The notes below the pieces were generated by a model, which was not told the DNA's origin, did no database searches, and worked only from the letters and a program-made list of their open reading frames with translations. The position numbers were made by a program, and so were the translations under genes. Of a stretch of DNA of 64,000 bases, positions 36,901 through 52,000 are shown one piece after another (the stretch's first letter is position 1; each line of letters begins with the position of its first letter). The DNA comes from Beaufortia kweichowensis (taxonomy: Eukaryota; Chordata; Actinopteri; Cypriniformes; Gastromyzontidae), in NCBI GenBank assembly GCA_019155185.1, contig CM032794.1:1217988-1281987 (forward strand). Reading direction: 5' to 3'.

Positions 36901-39887
36901 TAAAACCCTCCACCTGCAACTCAAATGCAATATCAGATAATAAAGAAAGACAAACCTTCCCCAGAACATCCGGCCTGCCTTTGAAAGAATCAGGAATGGT
37001 GCATTTCCGGCGAGGTTGATTCTCTATCTCGTTCAAAATCGCTTTTTTCACATTTATGGCATTCTCGATTTCTGCTGCCTGGACAGACGCAAACATTCAC
37101 AGTATGTGAACTAACTAAGGATCTGTCCATTACTTGTTCAACACTATTGTAAAATAAATTTAGCTTAGTTAGGCAATGGACGCTAAAGTTATGAAGTGAT
37201 GCGCGTCTGTTTCCGGGACGATGGTGGATGAGAACTTCTGATATTTAAATTTTATATTTGAATATACTGTCTTATTGTAGTACTTTCATTAAAAATAATA
37301 CTAAACCACAAACTAAGCATTCGTTTTAAAGTAAGGGGAAAACCAAAGATTTAATGTTTAATATAAACGTTTTTTTCATTGTACCATTTTATTGTTATTA
37401 TGGCTTATTTAAAAAGAATCATGAACGACAAACTAAACATTCCTGTTAAAATAAGGGGAAATTGCAGATGTTTTACAACCCAAATAAACGTTTTTTTATG
37501 GAACTATTGTTTTCTTTAAAATAATATAGAACAAACATTGAAGCATTCAGTTTCTTCATAGCAAAGAATGATGTAAAGAGCTAACGTTAAAATGAATATC
37601 ATATCAGAAAGTTCACTAGTAAGTAAAGGAAAAAGTCATCACCAGCACATCTCTAATGTTAACAGAAATCTACAATGAGAAAACTAAGAGTATCTTATAC
37701 AGATTGGACACTGTATACAGTATGTGTGCATGTGTTATCAGACTCACAGTGGTTAATTTTTTGATGTTTAATTCATTTTTAGTCATCTCTGAATTCAGCT
37801 CAGATAGTTTTTTCAAGCAGCTGTCAACTGAGCTGAAGAGAAAGACAAATACATTTACACATCCAGCATCAAAATGAGAAGTCAGTGATAATAAGACAAA
37901 TCATATCATTAAGATTGCTTACATTTAAGTTCTGATAAGAGTTGCTGGTTGGTGTCAAAGATGTCTTTGTACATCAGAATGGTTTGAGAAAGACGATCTT
38001 TCCTCTTACTCAAAGTCGACATGACTTTCTGACGTTCTGCATCTGAAACACCAGAAACCCGTTACTGAATCTCCTGTAAAATTCTCTATAAAGATTAATC
38101 TGTATCTGTGCGGACAGAAATATGACTATTTACTGCAAATTATTCAGAGTAACTGGCGACAAAAGATGATTATTTCCGACTGCTATCTGAACACGTCATC
38201 ATTGAACTGACCGTTACAGAATCTGAATGCGAGACTGTATGACGTGATGATCACATCGGACATCTTCAGCTCTGAATTGAAGTGGAGGATGTATTCAGCT
38301 CCATCCACACCGGGACTGTTCTTCAAAATGGCCAAATCCTGCAGGACACAAACACATTTACCCAAGACGACCAGGTACCTGCATTCTCTTTAACTGGAGG
38401 TCAGAGGTCACATCAAATTCTTATTATAGTCTGAATGTCTCGTGACAACACACACTTACGGTGATATGAGCCTCTCCATTATTGAGGCTAAACGAGACAC
38501 TTTTCTCTCCGTTATAAAAACGAGGGACTTCAATGTCTCCTGTGCCCGTAATCGTGACAAACACCTGTCCGTCCAACCCGTCACCGGCTGCGTTATTATA
38601 ATTATCCTGTGCAGGAACACATAGATATACGTCATGAATACCTGAGATGAAAACATGTAAAGAACAGGTCAAGCTGTTGTTTCTCACCATGATCTTCAGA
38701 CACAGGCTGTCCAGCAGCGTGCGATTGAGCCGGATTTGACCATTGGACACTACAGGAGTTGAGGGCGGGACCTCGGGGGCTAATTTTACTGGTTTATTGG
38801 GAACAACATTTATTGGGATCTAAGACAGGATGTGAAATGAGTACAATTAATTACAGAAGATGCTTTCATTTCTTTATTTGCAGATGAAATAATGATGTGT
38901 GTGTTTTTACCTGATGGCTCCACATATGCTTGGTTTTGTCCACAGCTAAAACAAACTGGATGACGTATTTTCCTGCTAGCTCAGGAACTGGTTTATCCCT
39001 GAGAGAAAAAAATGAATCCGATAAACACAAAATATTTATTTGAAAATGTTTTATTAGCTTATTCATAACATATACAAACCTTCTGCAAAGAAAAAACCTG
39101 TGATAATGATTGTCAGCAAAGACTCGACTGCGTTTAAACAAGACGAACGCGCAATTTGTTTAACCCCTTCAGCTCTGAAGAATGTTTTGCAAAATTTTTA
39201 CCTACAATCAATTTAAAAGAGCGACCTAGTCACATACATTGGGATAAACTGATAAAAATGGTGTCATTTTACAGAAAACCCTTGGACAATTTGTATTTTA
39301 TATTTTCACAATATTGTGATAAAAGCTAGTTTTATACCATTTTCTAAAGTGTTTTATTTATGACCTGTTTGGTTTATGACCCTGCAGAAAGTTTCTTTTG
39401 ATTCCATTATATGGCAGTAAACAGGGAAAAATGAATTTTGTTGATAACACCTTCTAAGCAAAAGTTAATAGTAAAAGATTAATAATAGTAAAAGATAATT
39501 ATGATGACGCCCATGGACCCACCGGTGAGTTCAGAACTGAAGAGGTTAATCATTTGTAATGTAATCTCATATATGTTATTAATTTAATAAATTAATATTT
39601 ATTTGTAAGTAAATTATTTTGTCTCACAGTACCCAGATGAGTCTGTGTTATTAGTTTTAAGCAATTGTTATCATATTGTGACCGGCCAATCAGAATCAAG
39701 TATTCCAGAGCACCAGGTAATATTGACTAATAAGGATGTCAGAGATTTTAAAATACTTTAAGAATTTTAAAATGTATGGGTCAAGTTTAATAGGAAATGA
39801 TCATATGTCACTGATAAATCTGTATTGTATGTGTTACCTGAAGCAGAAGTAGCCGTCATCTTGTTTACTACACTTTAAAGTGGGGGC
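33991..39887 (-). other. smchd1: SMCHD1 3' part: coiled coil, SMC hinge and C-terminal tail exons
   Basis: Exons in coding order: 39838-39887, 38911-38998, 38688-38819, 38460-38606, 38212-38338, 37923-38042, 37748-37827, 36956-37078, 36699-36880, 35766-35869, 35044-35114, 34779-34953, 34482-34640, 33991-34127. Coiled coil from [16 protein letters not shown] onward. The hinge starts at [18 protein letters not shown] and includes [25 protein letters not shown] and the glycine-rich [14 protein letters not shown], the dimerisation and nucleic-acid-binding core of this hinge. A second short coiled coil follows ([18 protein letters not shown]). The tail ends TQTGYIFHL. Confidence 0.88.
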
Positions 39888-42800
39888 CTAAATTAAAGGC
39901 AAAACACACACAGTTTTACTTAATCTATTCGACTCAATCCAGGCATGCCATTAAAACAGAGTCGGTCTGTTTGTCATAGAACAAACCATATTAGGCAATT
40001 ATTCAAACCCCCCAAAAGAAAATCAAAACCTCTGATCAAAACCCAGAAGAAATATTATTGCTCAGATATTTGTCTTTCATAAGTTTATTATGTGTTTCAT
40101 TATAATATCAGATGTTTCTCCTAAAGTTGCTTTGGAGACATAAAAACAGAAACAAATGAGAAAATTGTTGATATCTATAAAGAGTGTGGAGGTGACTGAA
40201 AATGTAAAATAATCTGGATTTGGGTAACTTTGATGAGAAATACTAACCCTGAAAACTTTTAATGTCAGACTTGACTAATCCGAGTTGAGTTTGTGTCATT
40301 GTTAAGATCTCTTCTGAAACTCTAATGACGGAGATTTCTGACTCTTTTTCTCAAAAGAAATATCTGAGACGAGACTTAAAAGTTTCCATTTAATCTCCAT
40401 TTAACCCAATTAGTGTTGAGGAGAAATAATTGAGATATTAAAAAGATCTCATCTGTGATTTTTATCCTGAAATGTATTTATAAACAGTGCATATAACATA
40501 TTTAACATGAAATACTACAACAGCCCTCATCATTCAGTAAAGTAGATGAGAAATGACTCACATCAGAGGATGGACGTGACCTGGTGGCCGAGCCGTGCCA
40601 CAGCAGCATTGACAGATTCGCTGGACAGATATTTCTAACCAAGCTGTCGACTTCAGAAAACACGCTCACTGTAAAGACTTCAGAAACACCACAAAACTGA
40701 GATGAGAGGGATATTCTTTACTAATAAACTAGTGTACGATCATTAGCTTACATTCATACGGACCTGGTAAGATGTCTCCAGCACATAACGTGGCACTTCT
40801 GTCAAAATCCACATGAAGTCTGAATGGTTGGTTGGGGTCGGGAATCACATTTAGTGTCACTACAGGTCCTGGAATAATGTTCCTGCTGAAAGATCCTCTG
40901 AATTCCAGCTGATGTTCACCTCTATAACAAAAAATACAGTTTTCCTTAAAGGTTTTCATCATACCGATAGTTCAGATGTGAATATTTGCTGGTTTAAATA
41001 CTCATGTAAAGTGCCGTTTTCAGAATTGTCACATTCATATCGGTCCATATTCCTCATAAATGAACACATGAAAATTAAAATAAAGTACTATTTGATGTTC
41101 TTTAAAGAGTCATCTCTTCTTCATTTGTTGGGTATTAGTGCTTCTGATTTGTGTGTTTTAATTCACAGAAATCCTACAAAGTATGTTAACACGTGTCTTC
41201 TTTTGCATCACATTTATAACACATGAATATTTCTATTTTTTAAAATTGAAAACTCATGTTAAGACTGATATTTTTCTGATGTCTGGACTTCAGTCAAATA
41301 CGATTCAATATATTGGTAATAAATACATTGTGTGACTGAAATAACGCTGAAATTGAAGTACATACTCACTTCGGACCACTTATTTTCTCTAATATAAAAC
41401 TGGCTTTTCCTTCAGCATCTACAGGCTGAGACGACACCAATGATTTGACCTAAAAGAGACAGATTTCCAGTGTTTATACTTGATAAAGTGTCAAACAGTA
41501 AATCTTCTCTTTCAGTTCAGTTTTGGCGTGATGCAACTGGGACGAACACGTTATCAGTTTCTATTTTTGCTCGCTGATGAATAACTCGATTCAAATGCAT
41601 CAGCCTTCAGAAATGTTCATGGAAATCTCTGTTTGGCATACATCCCGGCCCTCGCTCGGCTGTGATTTTCGGTCTCTAAAGAAACAATGAATCAGAAATA
41701 AATAATCATTATTAAAACACCTTCAGTTGTGTGGAGAGAGTCTTCATCACAATGCTGATCCTCTGATCCGGTGAAGGATTTCCCCATTCATCACACAGCT
41801 GAAGCGTGAAGGGCGTGTCTAAGCCCTGGTCATTCAACACCTGTACAGGCTGGAGATAAACCGCATCAAATCAATCAAACTGATAGAAATAATCATAAAG
41901 GAAACGTGTCTGTGTGCTGTAATGTACCATCTCAGGTTTTTCCAGCAGAACGACCTGTTTTGGAGGTCCAGCGGTGACTTTGATCCGTATAAATGTCTCC
42001 ATGTTCTGATATCTAAAGCACAGTTCTCTTGGTCCAGGAGGTCCTGATGCAAACCGGACACCACGTACAGATAACTGTGCAGTGCTGGCCTACAGAAAAA
42101 CACACACATTTACACTCATTTATTGTTGTAGAAGAGATTTGCAGAGAAATTACAGTCGAAATGATGTGATACATGAACACGTTGTTGGGTTGACTGACCA
42201 GTAAAAATAACTGAATCATGATCTAGAGATGATTCATACAGTGATGTAAGATTTTGGTCATAGCACCCGCCCAAAACTGCCGTTACACATACAAACCCTC
42301 ACGTTCTGCTTTAGTATAACATGATTTTAAAAGATGTTTGTGTGATTGAGTTTACCTGCCAGTCAATAACGGCCTGATCCAGATCATCTGCAGACACAGT
42401 TAAACCCTTCACACTTTCAGCCTTCAGACTGTCTGTTTTATTCCCAAACTGATCAATCACATCCACATCTGAGAGAGAGAAACATGTTTAAGTGAGCAAT
42501 TCAGTCATCCTTAAAGTTCGTTTTGAAAGTGTTCAGATTCATTGTGAACAAACATGTGTCTGAAAAGTCTTTTCTGTCTCAAAAAGAAATCTTTCTTTAA
42601 GACTTCAACAAAGCAGATATGTCGGCAGAACATCTAATAATATCTCGCAGCTCTTTTTAAATAAATATATGCATTTCTTACCATACATCATATACATAAA
42701 AACTAAAATAATACCGTTTTAGGTTCTTTAAAGAGTCATCTCTTATTCATTTGTTGGATATTATTGCTTCACACATACGATTTTCACATTCAGCTGAGAA

Positions 42801-45800
42801 TGAAGATATAAGAATAAAGTGTGTAGATAGTGTGTGTAGTAACTGGTTGAAAGGCACATGGCTCAAATGAACTCATACCCAGTTTTTCTAAAGCAACGTG
42901 AAATGTTTTAAAGAACTGCGCCATCATGTGGACAAAGAAAACTCACTATCAAGCTGATAAAATATTACTTACAAATGTTTCCTGACAGAATTTCACCCAT
43001 CTTGACAGTCGATTCGCTGACAGTAACTCTGAGATTTTCTGGTTCATCTGGACGAGTCCTTTACATTCACACATAAACATCAGGACTCAACAAAGAGACT
43101 TACTCATCTCTCAAAAACAGCAACTTAATTTACCTCCATTTCTATGTTACCAAACAAAACCAGAATAGTCTTTAATAAGAGGCGACATCAGAAAGTACAG
43201 TTGTAAGATAGAGCTGCACGATTCTGGCTAAATTGAGAATCACGATTTTTTGTTTCAAATAGAGATCACGATTCTCCAACGATTCTGAACAGCAACTATA
43301 AGTAAATTTACTAAATATTAATCGTTGCAGTATATTTAAAATGTTTCATTTGAATGATTTTTAAATCCGTTTTAATGGATTTTTGTATTACTCACTAATA
43401 AATATTTCACTTGATCAATTACTGGATGAATCAGCATTGAATGAATGATTCATGAAAAATACATTTTTAGACTCATTGTCCCCATCTAGTGGCGAAACAA
43501 TGTAATCCATAAATGCGTTATTTAAAGCGCCAATTTACCTTTACATTGTTTTGATCACGTATACATTAGTCTTTATATGTGAACTTTTATCCCAGTACTT
43601 CTGATCATTTGAATATTTCTAACCAAGATTATAATAAGACCTCAATTAGGACTGTTCACACAGAATGTGTTTTTCAAAGGCACTGCATTATTTATCAGAG
43701 GTTTTTGTGAACACACATACAGTAAACACGCATACAGTAAACACACATACGGTACACACGCATACGGTACACACGCATACAGTAAACACACATACAGTAA
43801 ACACGCATACAGTAAACACACATACAGTAAACACACATACAGTACACACACATACAGTACACACGCATACAGTACACACGCATACAGTAAACACACGCAT
43901 ACAGTAAACACGCATACAGTAAACACACATACAGTACACACACATACGGTACACACGCATACAGTAAACACGCATACAGTAAACACGCATACAGTACACA
44001 CGCATACAGTACACACGCATACAGTAAACACGCATACAGTACACACGCATACAGTAAACACGCATACAGTACACACGCATACAGTAAACACACATACAGT
44101 AAACACACATACAGTAAACACACATACAGTAAACACACATACAGTAAACACACATACAGTAAACACACATACAGTAAACACACATACAGTAAACACACAT
44201 ACAGTACACAACATACAGTACACACATACAGTAATACACACATACAGTAAACACACATACAGTAAACACACACATACAGTAAACACACATACAGTAAACA
44301 CACATACAGTAAACACACATACAGTAAACACACATACAGTACACACACATACAGTACAACACACAGTACAGTAAACACGATACAGTAAACACGCGCTACA
44401 GTAAACACGCGATACAGTAAACACGCAGTAAACACGATACAGTACACACGCATACAGTACACACGCATACAGTACACACGATACAGCGCATACGATACAG
44501 CACACGATACAGTACACACGCGCATACAGTACACACGCATACACACGATACAGTACACACGCGCATACAGTACACACGCAGTATACAGTTACGCACACAC
44601 GATACAGTACACATACGCATACAGTACACACGCATACAGTAATACACACATACAGTAACACGATACAGTACACACACATACAGTAAACACACATACAGTA
44701 AACACACATACAGTAAACACACATACAGTAAACACACACATACAGTACACACATACAGTACACACATACAGTACACACACATACAGTACACACATACAGT
44801 AAACACACATACAGTAAACACACATACAGTAAACACACATACAGTAAACACACATACAGTAAAACACACAGTACACACAATACAGTAAACATACAGTAAA
44901 CACACATACAGTAAACACGCATACAGTACACACACATACAGTACACACGCATACAGTACACACACATACAGTAAACACACATACAGTAAACACACATACA
45001 GTAAACACACATACAGTAAACACACGTGTTCGTCCGTTGCACTGGTGTTTTGGGCGTTAATGCTCCAAAATAACCCTTACACAAAAAGAATAATGAAAAA
45101 ATAGAGCAATAAAATGGAAAACAAGTTTTATAGGCTACTGCTTTCTCTTCTTCAGCAGAATCACCAACGCCAACGAAAAATCATTGACATTTATGAATGA
45201 GATGGTATGGGTGTTTGAATCGAGATCGCGATCCTTTAACGATTAATCGTGCAGCTCTATTGTAAGATAGTATAGATTACACTATTTACAATCAGCAAAA
45301 TGAATGACAACATCATCATAAAGATTACTATATAAAATCATCCAGATCTGATGTCATGTCACTACAAGCAGTTACAAACTTACAAATACAAGTATTCTTC
45401 TTGGAAAAAGTGACTTAAGGAAGGTGTAACTAAGTGTAAATAGGCGAAACGTAAAACACATTTGTATGGATGCTGCTGTACATTAGCATAGTGATGGTTC
45501 AAACCTGTGTGGAAATACTGTATAAAAGAGATAGTTTGTGGCTTACACTATGATGAAGGACGTGCTGATTATGTGCTGGTCGTGGAGAGACACGCTGCAG
45601 AAATGATCTCGCTGTGCTTGAGTTGGGACAGACAGCGGTGGCAGTTTTCCTTTAGAAAGTTCCTCAGCGTTCATCTCTGCAGACCAGTTTACCTGAGAGA
45701 CACACACGATGATCAGACACGAGTTCATCTCTTATTTATTACATTGGAAATAAAGAACATTGCAAGCAGAACACAGTTCAATCCACACCTTAATCTTGCT

Positions 45801-48800
45801 CGCAAGTTTCAGCGGCAGGGAAACCAGCCTATCGCCCTCGTCGTACAGTCTGAAGTACAGACTTCCGAGCGTGTCTCCGGCCGTCCAATCGATGCGCTCT
45901 AAATTCTGCAGCACCATGACATCAGAGCCCTCATCCTGTCTGTAGACCTCCAGACGGGACACGCGTGTGCTGGGTAACACGCGCAGCTTACGCTCCACAC
46001 ACGCCACTGTTTTATGATTCTGTAAACGTGTGAGAATCACCGAATCACGAAGACAGAGAGGAAACATGAAAGTTACATTGTATTTATTTGTAGCGCTGCA
46101 CTTTGAATACTTGATTCTGATTGGTTGACAGATGTTTTAGGTTTTGTTATTACTTTCAAGATCATAAACCATACATTTTAATTATAAAAGTGACATATTG
46201 AAGAGAAATCAGAGAGGAAAACTGTGACAAACAGTAGAGAATATGGATGAACATTAAATAGACTGAGAGAGGATTTTTAAGTGCTGACTTACGGGGATGT
46301 TGAATTTAGCGGTGTAGATTTGTTGTGTGTGTATGTTCTTCAGCTGAAGAGGTTTGGTCAGCATGAGTCCTGATCCCGTGTGACTGCAGTCCATCACATC
46401 TACAGGCACATCTGGAGCTCCCAACAACTACAAACACACATCACACCATCACACCTTATTCAATATCTTGGCCAACCCGATCATGTTTTCAGCTAAGACT
46501 CTTTTTTTACTAAAGTGAAATTCTGATTAATTTGACAGATTTATACAGAACAAGTGTTCAGTTTCATTGTGAACAAACATGACCTGCGTCTGGTGTTCTG
46601 TGATAATATTGTGAAAATCTCTCAAAAAGAAATCTTTTAAAACTTTATTGTTTTAACACTTCAACAAGGCCGATATGTCTGCAGAACATCTAATAACAAT
46701 CTTGTAGCTCTTTTTAAATAAATATAGTTGCATTTGTCTTTATTTTACAAAGGTTTACAGACAACATCCCTCCACTTCATTGATTTAACTGTAAATAGAT
46801 AGTTTATAGTGCAGACGCAGTGTGGCGTCATACGCCCGTTTCAACTTTCTACAGCTTTCTAAACAGCTATCGAAGTTCAAATATGATATATCACGTGTGG
46901 ATTAATTTACTAATGCAAATAAACCGTAAGGCGTCTGTCAAAAGCATGAACGTAACATCAGTACCTGACAGCGGACCGTGAGTTTAGGATGATTGGTGAT
47001 GTTGTGATAGTCATCGTGAACTTCCACTCGGATATTCGCAGGAGTTCCGTTCTCCACAGAAACCACGGCATCATCAGGTAACACAACAAGTGTGTGCGGA
47101 GGACCTGAAAGACACGAAGACGGCAGGATTATTACACATCTCCTTCAGATATTATAATGTCTGTGTATCTCATACCCGGCTGAACAGTGATTTGAAAGGA
47201 CTGAACGTTCTGCTTTAGTCCTGGAACATGAACCTTCACTGTGTGCATCTGTTAAAACAACACAAACATAAAACATCATCAAACACCAAAGTCAACTGCT
47301 TTTCAATGCTACAAAGATGGGCCGGTCTGTCATGCCGTAGTCTTCATCTACATCAAATATTAACACACAAACTCGACTGATATATCAAATCAATTCTCAA
47401 ACCTCATACACTGGTTACTGCTGTGGTTTCTGTTTGTGAAGACGAAAAGTCTAGGGTTTCGATGCCAAAAAAAAGACTTTATTGTCAGAGACAAACAAAG
47501 CCGAGTTGGCTGCAGATCTAACTGAAATTGTTGTGGATCAGACTTCAGACTTCAGATCTTGGGTTTTGATGCCAAAAGAATAGACTTTATTGTGAAAACA
47601 ATGAAGCCGAGCCCATCTATAGATAAACTGAGGGCTGTTTGGTTGAACAGGGTTTATATAGGTTGGTTTCGCACACATACATCATCATTTTGAATTATCT
47701 GGGATTTACCATTATGATTTAAACCAGATGTTAGTGGGCCTCTACATAAACATGAGACCTGACCTCAATAGATGAGCAACTGGCCTCTACAAAAACATAT
47801 AATATCCGCTGACGTATTAATGAATTAGTGATAAAAATATTCAGATTGTCAATGACTGAAACTGTTAATACACCTAATGCTTTCAGTATTCATTTTTATA
47901 TTATTTATTATTGTTGATGGCATATTATTGGCTGAAGTAGGAGAAAGTATTTGTACCATACTTATAACCGAAGCATTAATGACCTTGTTGTGTTGACTGA
48001 GATTTCCTCTCGCTCTTACATCCTTCATGACACACATGTTCCCAAACGCCATTCCATCAAAACTCAACTCCAGTGAGCTAGACAAAGCAAAGACAAAAGA
48101 CAGCATTACTAAACAACAAGCAAGCCCTTCTCTCTTACACTGTGTAGTCAGTATCTTACATTGTATGTGCTAATGTATCGATAAAAGAATTTCCTAAAAC
48201 ACAGTGTGTTACTTCAGCATTGTACCGTATGTTAACAGTTTACTAGTACAGATTCTCCAACAGTACTGATGGAACCAGTGCTCGACCAGAAGGTGGCACT
48301 GGTGCTGTACTGGTTCAAGTTTCCATCACAAAGAAACAGGTTGCTAATTATAATATAATTGATATAGATGTGTGTTATATACTTATCCTCCTTTGCACTG
48401 AATGAATGGGTAATTTATGAAATTACTTGCTTTTTTTGTTAAAAAATGGCTTCAAATCACTACTATGAACATTAAGGGAGAAATTTATTCTGCACTGTAA
48501 TTTGCTTTTGTGCCATCTGTTTTTTTTAACATATTTATAGCTTTAGCTGTTATTGAACATTTATTTTATATTATTAGACTGTGCATCATTGATATGAGCT
48601 TATTTGAGCTGTGCATTGTTATTGTGTTATTGTGTTGTTACCTGCACTCCAGCTGGGGCTTCATGTCAGCGGGTGGCTGGGTGGGATAATCAAACTCATC
48701 CCTAAAATTCAGAGGAATACTGAAGGGCACTCCGATCCGGACAGGAGAGGAATGAAAAAGCAGCCAATCCAAAGAAGAAGAGCTACAGCTTATATATATA

Positions 48801-48850
<50 letters not shown>

Positions 48851-49004
48851 TATAGAGAGAGAGAGAGAGGAGAGATAGAGAGATAGGCGAGATATATATA
48901 TATATATATATAGAGAGATATATATATCAGATATATTATTCATATATAGAGAGAGATAGAGAGAGAGAGCCTAGATATATATATATCTATAGAGAGAGAG
49001 AGAG

Positions 49005-49086
<82 letters not shown>

Positions 49087-52000
49087 CATTTTTTTATGTA
49101 CCACTGAAGATGGTGTAAATGTATATGTCATTGTAGGCTTTATCACCTTTAATAGTGAATTTGAGGGTGTGGTGTGGCAATTCTTTTCCAGCCCATTCAT
49201 TGGTCGAGCTGTCACTGATGATGGTCTGCAGGTGAAGTGTGTACTTGCCCAGCTTACTAAAGTTCTCTACAAGATAAAACTGGGTCATTCTTTCAAACCA
49301 AGAGTTACTGTCCAACAAATCCATCAATGAAGATTAGACAATACTACTATTTCAACATGTAACTATGATAAAGCACACATGCATTTTCTCACCCATTTTC
49401 CTGAACCAGTATTCCCACTTAGGTGAATGTACACCGATGTAACAGTTTGTCTGGACGTTACCTTTAGGAGCTGAAGGGGAAAACAAGTCTTTTAAAATCC
49501 ACTATCAGCTAGTAAAATATTATTACATGAACAACGTGATGACATACAGTGCCAGATGACTTCCAGCTTAACAGACAGTTTCTTGGTGTTGTTCGCAGTA
49601 GGCAGCCGAGACATCGTCTCTTCTTTCTTGTTCAAAATCTCCACTTGAATTGGACCTGAATGACCAGACATTTTACTCAAATGATTCATGATCATAATGA
49701 AGGAGGAACGTACAGGTTTGTGTCCACGTCTGTGTGCTTACCCATGGGTGTGCCTGCTGGTCTGATGTCTTTGTCAAACCACGGGTTTCCTTCAGGCCAT
49801 GTTAGTCTAAAGCGATCTGGAAGTCTGATCACAACAACACATTAACATCAGTCAGTGTCAGGATATAAAGATGTAAAAATATGAAACGATATGTCAAAAC
49901 AATCTGATCTCACTTATCAAGTTCATTCTCTATGTGCATCTTAATAGCTGCAGGAGTGGCCAGTTGGTCGATCTTAGAGATGGGAATGATCTTCTCTTCA
50001 CCATACAACTCTTTTGGTTCCTATAGACACACATTACAGAGTTAAAACAATACGTTGCAAGACACCGAACACTCGTCTTTATCTGTTATTGGTCATACAA
50101 GTACATATAACGTGTTCAAGAGATGGGTGTCTGAGAGTCTTGTGATGTCATATGTGTGATGTCATCGATCTGTGCAGTCCCACATGAGGTTAAACACACC
50201 TTATATGTCTATTAAATGTCTTAAGGTGACACGCACATGTGAACAATGTTTTTAACAGCAGCAGTACTTTATTTCCTCACCAGTGCAATCTGAACGTGTC
50301 CTCCGGTCGCGTAAACATCCCCCTCATGATGTCCATACAGCAGAAACTGAACGATAGATCCGAACATGATGGGCTGAGTTCTGACAGATTTTACCTGAGA
50401 GAGAAAGTCCAGATCTTCAACCTCTTTAATTATATAAACTAGGATCTTTCACTGATTTTCTTGGCAATACCGACTAACAAACACCCGTTTAAGCCTTGTC
50501 AACTTTTAACTTTATTTAAACTTTTGTCAATAAAATCGATCACCGTCACATTAGGGTATGTTAGCTAGTTTATATCTGCAATGGATTGAATCCATTTAAT
50601 ATTCAACACACAAAATAAGACAAACAACATGACAACCTACTGCACCACAAAACAATCAGTTTGTTATATCTGCTTTCTTCATGCTATACAATAAACTGGA
50701 TGATAAATACTGGCAACAGATCTATTAGTGCATATCAATATAAACATTAGCATGTTATTGTTTATTTGCACTACATAACCAGCTCATTTCATAAACATAA
50801 AGAATATAGTTGGGAGGTATAATCTTAAATGAAATGTGCATATATCACAACGTAATAGTTAATTTTATAATGACCTAATTTATAATGAATAATCTTATCT
50901 TTTAGTTTTTCTCAAAGTTCCAAATAACGTGGCCACTAATACAAATGATACACAGTGATCGTTCTGTGATCGGTCTGCGATGGTTATTATTGTATTTTAT
51001 ATGCATGTGTAAAGTATCAGATCTCACATATTCTTTTTCCTTGTAAGTCTTGCCGTCCCATTTAATGGATGTAAATGTAGCCCAGGGAGACTGCAGACGT
51101 TTGGTGGTCACATCTGTTCGTGTCATCACACCCTGAAAGCCCTGAAACATCACCTGAAGACACACAAGCACGCTAGAATAATCTACATTCTTTGCAATTT
51201 CTCCAGATTTAAGTCGGGTATCAGAAAACATCTCATCCTTCTAGTGTTAGTAACTGAAGCTCCATCTTAATATTACCTCAATTTCAGACAATTTCACAGA
51301 CACTTCTAGAAAGTAATGATGAATAATATTTATATGAATCTTTATAACATTTACATCATTATAACTGATCGGAAATCAATTTTGCACTTAAACATCACAT
51401 CTGTGTCAGACAGTAACATTACCTTTGCAATATTATTGAGACACATACCTGCTTATCAAAGTGCTCATGGCAGTCCTTTAACCAGTTGATAAATTCTCTC
51501 TGAATCTTTACTCTTTGCTCCTGAATGAAGATCATGTTAACACACACGTCAGATGAATGCGAGTATGTTTCTTATGATTATGTTTAGGTGTTAAGGTGTG
51601 TGATTTCTTACCTGACCATTGTGCACTCTGGTGAAAATGGTGTTTTTGTCCCGCAGTTGAAGCTCGAGGTCCATGAAGGTCAGTTTGTTTGTGCTGACCT
51701 GAAACTGATCATTGGCGAAGAGAACTCCTGAAATCCGGTTATAACACTCCAAAGGCACGGCGCCCGCTTTCTTCGGCCTCGCACACCACTCGAATCTTAC
51801 AAACACACACAATGTATAAATGAATACATTGCAATGAAGTAAAGAACTAGTTTTCATAACAGGTTTTACTCTGAGACAGAAGTGTAGGGAATGAGACGTC
51901 CATTCCAGAAACACTCAAAGATCGGTCTCTTCCCTCGACCTTCAGGATTCAACACGAAACAATCTTCATCTTCATCCTCTGCTGGAGCTGATAAAATACA

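Larger units (their letters stand above)
40562..50020 (-). other. smchd1: SMCHD1 middle part: exons of the Ig-like beta-repeat region
   Basis: Exons in coding order: 49914-50020, 49742-49824, 49548-49655, 49393-49470, 49102-49266, 48642-about 48782, 47984-48077, 47176-47248, 46965-47104, 46293-46427, 45789-46019, 45547-45692, 42973-43058, 42356-42468, 41928-42089, 41721-41849, 41370-41449, 40764-40921, 40562-40677. Landmarks shared with the human protein include [57 protein letters not shown] and [12 protein letters not shown]. The limits of 48642-48782 and 49102-49266 are uncertain. The weak acceptor at 43058 was chosen for phase. Confidence 0.85.

Noticed and set aside
43642..45084. Open frames of up to 480 codons on both strands (Cys-Val-Tyr / Thr-His-Thr-Val repeats)
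   Set aside because: They are produced by a 15-bp minisatellite whose unit is a multiple of 3; several frames are open at once and the sequence lies in an SMCHD1 intron.
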